From the NCBI RefSeq assembly GCF_001540865.1, contig NC_033628.1, positions 8,029,971 through 8,093,970 on the forward strand: a stretch of 64,000 bases of DNA, given 5' to 3'. A program made the position numbers and the translations under genes. Below, piece by piece: positions 44,406-54,189 of the stretch. Under the pieces are notes generated by a model, which was not told where the DNA came from, searched no databases, and was given only the letters and a program-made list of their open reading frames with translations. Each line of letters starts with the position of its first letter. The first letter of the stretch is position 1. Source of the stretch: Ananas comosus. Lineage: Eukaryota; Streptophyta; Magnoliopsida; Poales; Bromeliaceae.

Positions 44406-44998
44406 TAGGGGTGGCAATTCAGCTCGCTATTCGCAAGCCAGCTCGTGTTCGGCTCGAAATGAGCTCGAAATCGAATCGCTCGTTTAGTAAACGAGCCGAG
44501 CACGAGCTCGGGTTAGCTCGCTCGTGTTCGACTCGATAACAGCTCGAATACATATATTTTATATTTATATAATTTATTTAATTTATATTTATATATATAA
44601 ATAAACAATTATATATATAATATATATTTTTATTATTTAATTTTTAGCAAAATAAAAATATAAAGGCGAGCTCAATAATAAAAAGACTTATTTATATGTA
44701 AAGTTTCAAATATTAGATAAAGGATAAGATTTTATAAATTTATTTTTTATACATATTCAATCTAATCTTTTTAACTTATTGTTCGTCGGCCAGCTCGTGA
44801 GCCAGCTCGTGTTTGGCTCGTTTATTAACGAGCCGAACACGAGTTGAATTTTTCAGCTCGATATTTTAATGAGCCAGCTCGTGCTCGGCTCGTTGACACC
44901 CCTAGATAGCTAAGACTATCTAGTTATAGTTGTTCGTTTGAGCATTGCAAAAAATGAATGAGCCAGCTCAGCTCGTATTCGGCTCGTTTACACCCCTA
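44406..44998 (+). mobile_element. hAT-type foldback element, 593 bp
   Basis: Ends taggggtggcaattcagctc and gctcgtttacaccccta are inverted; flanked by the perfect 8-bp duplication gtctggac (44398-44405 and 44999-45006). Arms repeat GGCTCG/CGAGCC words. A second end-like string (ctcgttgacacccctag, about 44891-44907) lies 90 bases inside the right end. Confidence 0.9.
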
Positions 44999-45059
44999 GT
45001 CTGGACCGGATATTAGATATTGGGTATTTTGGACATACCTATACATTTAACTGGTCCAT

Positions 45060-45385
45060 GGATGAATGACATCGTGGACGTGGTCCACGCTATGATCAGT
45101 CGTCTAAATTTGTAGCTCTCTCAACGAGTCAAAGTACCCGGTTCGGCGTTCAAACGCGAATCCAATCATCCCAATCTAGCTCTCCCAACCATACGCTGCC
45201 ACGCGTCATTATGTGGGGCCCGGTGTAACGGCCGCGAGGACGAGATAACGTCACCGTCGGCTTCTTGGTAATGGGGCCCACCGCCCCCGCCGTTTATTTC
45301 AGAGCGGTTCAATTATTCGAATAGAATAATAATCTACGTTGCCGTACCGTTTCGGTCCAACGCAATCCCTCGGCCCATAACGCGA
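45060..45385. promoter_or_regulatory. GC-rich, promoter-like island
   Basis: A GC-rich block in AT-rich surroundings with several GGGCC-type words (gtggggcccgg, atggggcccaccg, cggcccataacg), which resemble Site II/TCP motifs, and ccacgcgtcat. No adjoining coding frame is recognisable. It may be a host promoter fragment or remains of a lost gene. Confidence 0.35.
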
Positions 45386-46087
45386 CGAAATTAATTAATA
45401 AAAAATAATTTTTGGATAAAATGTATGCATAGCCCTACACTATTCTTCAATTACATGTAGGTTCGTCTTCTTTTTTATTTACAAGTGTTCACATATCGAT
45501 CTGACAATTTATCAGAGCAAAACAAACCACTTACAGAAAAAAAATTAAATCAAACTAAACGGAAAATTTTCAGCTTGTTTTGGTTTTGCAATATTTTTCG
45601 GTTCAATTGTTCAGTTATTTCAGTTTATTTCAAACAAAGTTGAATGCCACTTTGCAAAAAAAAATTAAGTTCTTTTTTAATGGTCCGAATTGTAGCACAA
45701 TATATATAAAGGGAAATGTGGCTCATCCGACAATTTTAGAATTTGTACGTGCGCAGACTAATTGAATTAAAAGTCTCTCATATTATGAACACCAACATGT
45801 CTACTCCTTGTAAGCTAAGCCAGTTTTGTAGGTAACCTGTATCACGACTCATCTATTAAAGTTTAAAAATTTAAATTGTTTAAACAAAGACGAAACTCGA
45901 ACACATAAATATTTTATTTGACATATCTCTTTTATCTACTCAAGGAGCAGTAAATTAGAATTTAGAAGTATGATAAATATTTCGAAAGAACTAATATATA
46001 TACTTGGCAATCAAATTATTTTGTTGGATTAAAACAGGTGAGGAGAGTAGTTAAACAGACGGGGCGGTTCAAGCCCAACCTAACTTA
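45386..46087. other. Intergenic, no gene seen
   Basis: AT-rich sequence without recognisable repeats or coding frames. The frame 45580-45765 has no domain or homology that I recognise. Confidence 0.55.
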
Positions 46088-46343
46088 GGGTGTGTTTGGA
46101 TCTCCGTAAAACCCCTTTGAAAAATCTGTTTGGTTGTCTGTAAAAATTTTTTTGAAAAAGTTATTTTACAGATTTCTCAAAAAAAATCGAGTTTTCGTTT
46201 TCCGCGTGCTGTTCGCAGAAAACAAAAAGCAAGATGGAAATGGCATGGCATTTGGCACGGAGAGTAGTAGGCGTGCACGCTGGACCGCATGAGAGGGAGA
46301 TCCACAGTGGACCTCCCTCTTATTATATATATATATATATAGA
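46088..46343. repeat. Possible MULE-like terminus
   Basis: gggtgtgtttggatctccgt, then gtaaaacccc and ggttgtctgtaaaaa resemble the end of a common non-coding plant transposon. A related string in inverse orientation (cacggttttacgtcaaacta) occurs at 49236-49255, which could be its other end. Confidence 0.35.
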
Positions 46344-46830
46344 GTTGACCTAGAATACTATCGATAGCAAACGGGCTCTGTTGTCACCCATTTGTTTTCG
46401 ATGATAGAGTCTCCAAATCGACGATCAGCACTGTTAAACATTATCTATACCACTTGAAATGTTTAGAAATCAAATTTCAAATCTTTTCGACATTATTTGC
46501 CTAATAATCAAAGGGTTTCAAATTTTGTAATTTTAATGGTCGATATGAGACGTTTTCTCATTTAACGGCATAAAGATATTCAAATCAATTGAATTTTTTT
46601 TAGAAAATTTTTTAAACTATTTAAAACAAGATCTATACTCTTGATCTTGATTACAAGACTCCCATCATCATTTTTTAAAGAATATTCATTTTCAACCGTT
46701 CATTTTTGTGTCCACTCGATGTATAAGAGAACAATATCGAAAATGTATGAAATTTGATTTCTACACACTTCAAGTGGTATAGATCATGTTCAACGGTGCC
46801 CGTTTGCTATCGATAGTATTCTAGCTCAAC
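46344..46830. mobile_element. MITE copy M9 (core 1, 'cgatagcaaacggg' ends)
   Basis: Left gttgacctagaatactatcg, right cgatagtattctagctcaac. The hairpin module with gctatcgatag / gatagcaaacggg is unlike M1 or M8, while the core matches them (ttttcgacattatttgcc, tttaacggcataaag). Confidence 0.82.
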
Positions 46831-46897
46831 TATATATATATATATATTATTATATAATATTATATAAATTATATATATATATTAATATATTATATAG

Positions 46898-47679
46898 AGT
46901 CCGGGCTACTATACTATGATAGTAAAAGTCTTTGGTAAGCTATTGAGTTTTTAACCGAAATTAGATCTATCCGTTGACATTGCACCCGTTAGATTAACTA
47001 TCTTAACGCAACCAAACGTCATCAACCCTAGGAGGACCACTATCTGCCCTAACCGCACATCCTTTCATCCAACGAGCCAAGAACGCAATAGCTAAACAAA
47101 ACATCTACAACAAAAACGGTATATAGCCGACACTTTTAAGATGTAGGCTTAACATGTCAAAAAAATGCTGCCTACCTATAAATTAACCGACACTTTTTAA
47201 AAAGTGTTAGCTATATTGATGGGTCGTAGGTAGTATAGTGACATTAAACGTGTTGCTATAACCTAAAAGAGTGCTCGCATTATTTTTCAACACTATTAAG
47301 ACATTTAGCAAAGCGCCGAATACTCTATCTCGTTGGATTTTGCAGGTGGGCGGGACGGAGGAACGATCAGCTAAATGCTCTTCGTCTAGAATTTCAGTGG
47401 ATGAGTGAAACAGAGAAAGAAGATGGTAATTAGATTTTTCTGTTTTTTTTCTTCTTCTGTTTGTAATCGGCCCAATATGGACTGGGTGTGGTGGTTGAGT
47501 AGAGTAATGCTTTTATTTTGGTGGATTGGGCTATTATATTTAGGCGGATTAGTAGATGTGTTTTTTAAGTTTCCTAGCGCATAACATGGGACACTTACTC
47601 AAAGTGTCATAAACATGTGCCCCTATAAGACCTAAATTTTGTTGTCGTTAACGGCTTGGTACATTGATGTATAGGAGCC
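46898..47679. mobile_element. MITE copy M10 (core 2) split by a CACTA element
   Basis: Left ccgggctactatactatgat at 46901, core 2 (cgttagattaactatc, ccaaccctaggag-like) to about 47101. The right end (gcttggtacattgatgtata, ggagcc) resumes after the CACTA insertion at about 47651. Confidence 0.65.
47102..47650. mobile_element. CACTA-type MITE, copy 2
   Basis: Left catctacaacaaaaacggta, right aaattttgttgtcgtta, a degenerate version of the 17319-17817 element. Shares gccgacacttttaa, gacactttttaaaaagtg and gtggttgagtagagtaatgc with it, but the middle section differs. Inserted in MITE M10. Confidence 0.7.
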
Positions 47680-47709
47680 ATATTCATTAGTATATTATAA
47701 TATATAATA

Positions 47710-47739
<30 letters not shown>

Positions 47740-47741
<2 letters not shown>

Positions 47742-47959
47742 TTATGCTCCTATACTATCAATAGTACCAAGTCCTTGTACTATTGGTTTTTGTGTTGATA
47801 AAGGATGTGCGGTTAGGATGATGTGTCTCCTAGGGTTCAGTGGTGTTCGGGTTTAATAGTATAATCTAACGGGTGAATGATGATACATGGTAGATCCTAA
47901 CGCGTAGAAAACTCTATAGTACCCAAAGCTTTGTACTATTTTTCAATAGTATAGTAGCC
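47740..47959. mobile_element. MITE copy M11 (core 2)
   Basis: Left atgctcctatactatcaata, right tcaatagtatagtagcc. Core 2 words: gatgtgcggttaggatga, cctagggttcagtgg. Several single-base losses relative to other copies. Confidence 0.72.
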
Positions 47960-48042
47960 GGATCCCCTATACTATATATATATATATAGTATATATATAT
48001 ATATATAGTATAATATATATATATATAATATAGATATATATA

Positions 48043-48764
48043 GAGTCCGGCTACATACTTTAATGGAGTACGATCGCATCTCAGATCATAAGTTGTTTTT
48101 GATGATAAAGCTCCGAATCGACGATCCATACCGTAAACATTATCTAGAGCATTTAAAACTCTAGAATTAATTTTATAATTTTTCGTGTCATTTCTTTACA
48201 ATCAAACGTCAGCAAAATTGGCAATTTTTAAAGGACGCGAGGCCGGTATGATATATTTGCTAGTTTAACGGTGAAAAGAATCGAAATAGGTTGAATTTTT
48301 GATAGAAAATTTTATTCACTATCTAAATAATGATCAATAACTCCGATCTTAAATTGAAGAATCCGATCATCCATTTTAGGATATCATTCGATTTTAACCA
48401 TTCATTTTATACTTGCTTGATGGACTTTATAATGATTTCGAAAATTTATGAAATTTATTTTCTAGAAGTTTCAAATACTCTAGATTATGTTTAACAGTGT
48501 GGATCGTCGATTTGAAAACTCCAACATCGAAAACAACTTATGAGTAGTAAGGGTTCTATACTCATAAGAGTATAGTAGCCCTTCATTTTATACTCGCTTG
48601 ATGGACTTTATAATGATTTCGAAAATTTATGAAATTTATTTTCTAGAAGTTTCAAATACTCTAGATTATGTTTAACGGTGTGGATCGTCGATTTGAAAAC
48701 TCTAACATCGAAAACAACTTATGAGTAGTAAGGGTTCTATACTCATAAGAGTATAGTAACCCTA
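48043..48764. mobile_element. MITE copy M12 (core 1, 'tatgagtat' ends, right end duplicated)
   Basis: Left agtccggctacatactttaa, right cataagagtatagtagcc at 48580. Core 1 as in M1. The last ~180 bases (48401-48580) are repeated in tandem (48581-48764), giving a second right end cataagagtatagtaacc. Confidence 0.78.
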
Positions 48765-48786
48765 CTATATATATATATATATATAT

Positions 48787-48875
48787 ATCCGGCTACTATA
48801 CTATTAATAGCACGAAACACTTGGTGCTACCAAATTTTCCGCCGTTAGATCTATCCTTTTGATCATTTACACCCA
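48787..48875. mobile_element. MITE copy M13, cut at a contig join
   Basis: ccggctactatactattaat, then ccgccgttagatctatcctt and catttacaccca, a core-2 left end. It stops at the N at 48876; the sequence beyond is unrelated. Confidence 0.75.
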
Positions 48876-48876
48876 N

Positions 48877-49374
48877 AATCAACCTCCTTGTGATCCCCCA
48901 ATACCACTGCATGTACACAGAGGTAGCTCGTACCATATCTGGATTGACGAAAGGACTCCTCTTCAAAATATATAATGCTTATATATTATGTAATATGTTT
49001 ATTATAATTTTAAATGTATTTAATCTATATATAAAAATTATAATAATAATATATATAGTATATTAATTATTATATAATAATAATATATGTAATAAAAAAT
49101 ATATTAAATAAATTTTTATCTATTTTTCTTTTTCTTTCAACCAAACAAATATTATGAAAAAATTTTTTTTTTTTCCTACAAACTAAAAACTAAACTACGT
49201 GAAAAAAAATTTCGATCCACCAAAAATTTATTTTCACGGTTTTACGTCAAACTAATCAGCCGCTTAGCCCCTTACTCTAATAAAATTTTGTTCTGTATAA
49301 AGACGAATTAATCATTATGAATTAATCATATATAACCATAAGAAATTGGTATTAAAAAATATATTTGTAATCCG
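48877..49374. other. AT-rich intergenic, no gene seen
   Basis: TA-rich sequence, with a T-run at 49165-49176 and the possible inverse MULE-like terminus at 49236-49265. Confidence 0.5.
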
Positions 49375-49535
49375 TACGTGTGCGGGGACAGTGGATACGC
49401 ACACGTGGCAGGGTGTAGGGCCGCGTCCTGTTTCCTGGTCACACCGCACAGCGGGGACAGAAGCCGGACGGCGCGGCGATGCGCCGTTGCCAGCTCCAGT
49501 ACTGGCAGTCGCTGTGACCAAATCTCCCTTCCCCC
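49375..49535. promoter_or_regulatory. GC-rich island with ACGTG motif
   Basis: About 160 GC-rich bases in AT-rich DNA, including cacacgtggca, which contains an ABRE/G-box core (ACGTGGC). Open frames exist on both strands but show no domain. Could be a fragment of a host promoter or exon; undetermined. Confidence 0.3.
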
Positions 49536-50798
49536 CATTCTTTTCCATTATTATTATTTTATCATTTATTATTTTTTTTAAATTTTATTTGCTTGTCGAT
49601 AATTACTAGAAAGAATTTAGTTAGTTGGTGTATATACAAAATTCAATAAATTATAGTCTTGCAAACACATCAATGGACAGGAGTACTTATTCTCTCGTAA
49701 ACTCGTGCTTAGGATTCCTAGCTACCAACAAAGATAGTCTCACTGCTCATGAGCAATAGAATACATTCATGTTGTCTACGTTAAAAGGTACGTACACTTA
49801 ACCTAAAATATATCTCGCTGCTATTGAGCGTAAAATCATCTTTGTGTGTAAAATTATATGGACGCGTCCAATGAATATTCCGCAATCAATATTGGTATAC
49901 GAGGAAAACTTTTAATATCCGTCTTAGCTAAGAGAGTTCACCTACATCTAAACATCACCTCTAGTAATTGAACTCATGTGTCAAATTAAATATCCACTAC
50001 CAAAGATTTTGAAAGCTGCCAAAATTTTCTTTTGTCTTAAATATATAAACTTTTTATGTGGATCTAGAAAAATTGAATTTCTAGATAACTTTGAAACCTC
50101 GCCATGGCATTAATTAGGTATCATCTTCGCACGACTTCGCAGATGAACCAGTTAAAGAATTTAATTATTGCACTTATTAAAATGTATGATGAAAAATATA
50201 GTTAGACATCACCCATGAAGAAAAAATTTCTACTTAATTAATTAATTATCAAGTGTTATGTTAAGACGTGAAAAAATAAAACAATTCTAGTTTTTAGATA
50301 TACAAAAAACACTGAATCAATCAATTTTATTAATAAACTTCTAGATACAATGGCTATAGTTTAGTGTACCTATACCCCTTTGACAAAAGCTAAGGGGAAA
50401 TTAAGAATAAGATTTGATGCAGAAAAGTTAAAAGGCTATAAGTGTATTGAAAAGTTAAAGCGAAAGAATTTATAAGACTGATGTAGAACAGTAGAGGAAG
50501 GAGAGAGGAGGTACTGTTTGAACTACTATATACGGCCACTCTATAAAACTCAAAAGGCTAAATTGCAAAAGTAGCTTCGAGAGGTAAAAAAACATATGAC
50601 ACTTTTGTTATTTACTATATAACCTAATTCAATTTTTTTGTATTATTATTATAATTAAATCCCGTAGTCAATTAAGCTTCATTAACAAAATGCCGTTATA
50701 GTGCATGCTAAATTAAATTTGCGGTCATATCACTAATTAAATGTATCTGCAATAACTGTAATACTGGTGTAGTAATAACGTACGTGACTTTCAAATTA
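49536..50798. other. Intergenic, no gene seen
   Basis: AT-rich, no recognisable element or coding frame. Confidence 0.55.
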
Positions 50799-51133
50799 TT
50801 ATATGATTGCCACACTATAATGCCATCACACTAGCTAGACAAGAAAAGATTGAGAAAAGGTATTATTGTTTGTATCAACTAGATCTTCCATACACTTCAA
50901 GCAAAAGTTAAACAAGAAGATTTTCAAGTCAAAATCCGATCATAATGTGCAAAATTTCAAATATCTACATACAAAAAGTTATAAAGTTTGAAAACTTACC
51001 ACCAGGCCAAGAAATTAGATATTCTCAAAATCAATAGTGTATGGAAGATCTAGTTGATACAAACAATAATACCTTTTCTCAATCTTTTCTTGTCTAGCTA
51101 GTGTGATGGCATTATAGTGTGGCAATCATATAA
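50799..51133. repeat. Perfect 98-bp inverted repeat next to a single N
   Basis: 50799-50896 and 51036-51133 are perfect reverse complements around a 139-base spacer. The right arm ends exactly at the N at 51134. After the N, 51135-51179 repeats 50995-51039. Most likely a snap-back chimera at a contig end. Confidence 0.92.
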
Positions 51134-51134
51134 N

Positions 51135-51687
51135 CTTACCACCAGGCCAAGAAATTAGATATTCTCAAAATCAATAGTGTATAATAAAGAATTATTATTT
51201 GGCATATAACAAATAGGTGTCTTGCACTAATTCCCATTCATAGTTCTCTCACATAGCAAAAAACCATTCTTCTTATAAAAAAAAAAAAAAAATTCTCGCT
51301 TGATCGTTTCCGCGTGGCTCTACACCTCATAGAAACCCCCCAAGTGGTTAAATGGGAACGTTAATTAGATCAAAAGCTTCAAATTTAGGCATTATATATA
51401 TATACATTATAAAGGCATAAATTCGCAACCTCTGCAGCGTCGGTTCTCGCGCGACTACCTTAATTGCCACTAAAATACTAGTTATTTGATCACATCGCAA
51501 GACTTTTGGAACCAAGGCAATAAATAGGGAATAAGTGAATAAGAAGTTAGTTTTGTCAACATTGTCTCTCAAAGGCCCTTCGCAAAAGCCCAACCTTGCA
51601 TTCAAAGGTGGGTCCCCAGCATTAATCTCTTCTTCTCTTCCTTCTCCATTCGTGTGGTCAGCGCATCGGAATCATCACACTTAATTT

Positions 51688-51721
<34 letters not shown>

Positions 51722-52174
51722 TTACTTACTAAGCAACTCACCCCCCATATTTTAGAGAGAGAGAGAGAGAGAGAGAGAGATTACTTACTAGGCAACTCAA
51801 CCCCCTTATTTTCAGTGGAAGGATTGTGTATTTAATTACATCATGTCACCTTAAAGAGAGACAATTAATGTAAGGTGTTGGTTAGGGTTATGTTATTGCT
51901 TCCTAAATAAATAAACAAGGACTTAAAGAAAGAGTGTTGGGGGGGAGGGGGGGAGATTATATATATATATAAAATTCTGGGCTAATTGCCCCATTAGTCA
52001 ACGTATTTTACCCAAAGTTTACCGTAGTCACCGACCTTTTAATTTGTACAATTAATCAACTCTACAAACTTCTAATTTAAATTATTGTTATCAAAATATT
52101 TAACAGTATCTATTTGATCTAATAAATTTTTTAACAGTAAAAACTTAACTCAAATAAATAATACAGATTAGAAA
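51135..52174. other. Intergenic with GA tracts
   Basis: No gene supported. The minus frame 51348-51605 has no recognisable domain. Contains a tandem GA-rich repeat (51685-51810) and a dispersed repeat start at 51975 (gctaattgccccattagtca). Confidence 0.55.
51685..51810. repeat. ~63-bp tandem duplication with GA tract
   Basis: Two units: ttttagagag(GA)n, then attacttactaagcaactca / attacttactaggcaactca, then a C-run. GA lengths differ between units. Confidence 0.88.
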
Positions 52175-52331
52175 TCTTTTTTTAGAGATAGGTAGCATGT
52201 TACCGGCTTTGTTTATTTCATTTAGAAATAAATTTAGCTAGAAATGTGAATTAATTAGGATTCGAACTTGAGACTTCGGGTACCAACCACCAAGTCCTTT
52301 GCCACTTGCACTAGGGACAGTCGGTATAAAA
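52175..52331 (-). mobile_element. tRNA-derived SINE, copy 2
   Basis: Same family as 27256-27418: minus-strand head TCCCTAGTGCAAGTGGCAAA, B-box-like GTTCGAATCC, tail ending in CTCTAAAAAAA. Flanked by attagaaa (52167-52174 and 52332-52339). Confidence 0.8.
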
Positions 52332-52339
52332 ATTAGAAA

Positions 52340-54006
52340 CTTAATTGAAAAGTTAAGAGATTATATAGAGGCTAAAGTAAAATATGAAGTAAAGGTGGAG
52401 GTCAATTCTGTGAACTGAACCATATAATTTTGAGAGATTGAGAGAGAGAGAGAGAGAGTGAAAGAGTTTGGAAGGGCTTTGGTGGACCAAAATCCGAACT
52501 TGAACTTCCATCGGGTATGAATTTGATGTGGAGGGACCAACCTACCACCAAAAGTTTCAGCATTTGTCCCCCACCCCTAGGCTACATTTGTTTCCTCATG
52601 GGAAGGTGCGTTGATACTTTCAAGTGGTGACCCAAAAAGATGGTTCGCTGCTGTGAAAACATTTCTTCTTTGGTAGTGACATTAAATGCATTAACAATGA
52701 AAATTTATATTAATAACACCTTTCTTTTTTTTTGTTATCTATAGACCAAGACAGCTCAAATCGTGACAAAGTGTGATAAAACTATTCTGTGAATAATGAA
52801 CATAGTCTAAAAACAATCAATATTCATATATTGACTTACTACGTACATCGATACGTACATCTGAGCACTTTCTTTCTAAAGTAATAATATATATGCACAT
52901 ACAAATTTAAAAGTTTTAAATTAATAAGTGTAGTATACAAGATAGATGATCGGTAGTAGAGCATCACCCCACTGCCAACTGTTAGAGTAATTTGTTCCAA
53001 TCAATGAGTTCTTGGTTCGAATTCTGCTTAGAGTGGAAATTGGAAGCTCCTGTGGATTTACTTCACACATGATCAGAGGAAAAGAAAAAAAAAATCCCAC
53101 TATCTCAAATGTTTCGAAAGTTGTAAACCTTCAAAGTTGGTTAGTAGTTTTCTTTTCTATTCTTTTTATTTTTAAAAAAGTATCGGAAAGGAGGGAACTA
53201 TATATCTCTAATTAAGCATGTATAAACACAGGGCAAAGTAAAAGGTTTAGTATGTCCCCAAGTAACCAACATAGTGCAATAGTCAAAACCATCCTAGGGT
53301 AGAGCGTCTATAATTTTCAGCTATGGGATCTCTAGGATTAGTGTATTTGCTTGCATTGAGTTTTGAAACAATGTAAACAAAACTAAATTAATGACTTGTT
53401 TACATCGAAATTCACGTTCTGTATTCACTAATCACCTATAAATTATTCCGACAGTAAATTGAATTAGCACCTAAGTAATGCCAATCTAGGATAAGCAAGC
53501 ATGCATTGGTACAGATGCAATATCTTCAGGAAATGTCTCAAAAAATTTAGCTTATAGAATGTCTTTATAAAGCCTAATAGAAGATTAAAGGGACGGGAAT
53601 TGCTACTGATGTGCATGTTACGTGGCTAATTGAATGCATACCAATTCAACGTGCCAAAATTAACTTAGTCATAATTAAAAATTGATTTGGTCATAATAAG
53701 GATTTGAACCATAAAATATAAATAATTGTACTATTAGCATAACAGGATTCATACACAATCTTCAGTATTATATATTTGGGCCTCTCATAAGTTTCCCTGA
53801 GATCCAAAATCAAGATGCACAACCCAAATAAATAAATTACATCATTGCCGTTAAACTTTTGTTGCAAAGTTTTAAGTAGGTCACTGAAGTCGTTGCAATG
53901 TAGTCATTGAATTTGAACCTCTACTGCTTAGAGCGGTTAATTTGCACCCTCCGTCTTAGACTAAGCGATCAGAATTTGAGTCCCACTTGGCGATGAAATA
54001 GGCACA
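52340..54006. other. Intergenic, no gene seen
   Basis: GA tract at 52439-52458. A tRNA-like string (cttggttcgaattctgctta, about 53010-53030) may belong to another, diverged SINE on the plus strand. The frame 53012-53215 is not supported. Confidence 0.5.
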
Positions 54007-54189
54007 TGCATTGCAAATATATTTTTTTTTTTTTGAGAAAAAGATAGTAAGCTACATGCTTCATTCATTAAGTAAAATGAACTGACCATACATAATGAAA
54101 GCAACTAAGGCCTCCGAAGAAAAGGCAAAGGAGGAAACAAAAAAGAGAGAAAAAGAAGCCACGAAAAGGAGGGGGGAAGACTAGCAGCT

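Noticed and set aside
50799..51133. miRNA or siRNA hairpin precursor
   Set aside because: Perfect 98-bp arms ending exactly at a contig join with duplicated flank indicate an artefact.
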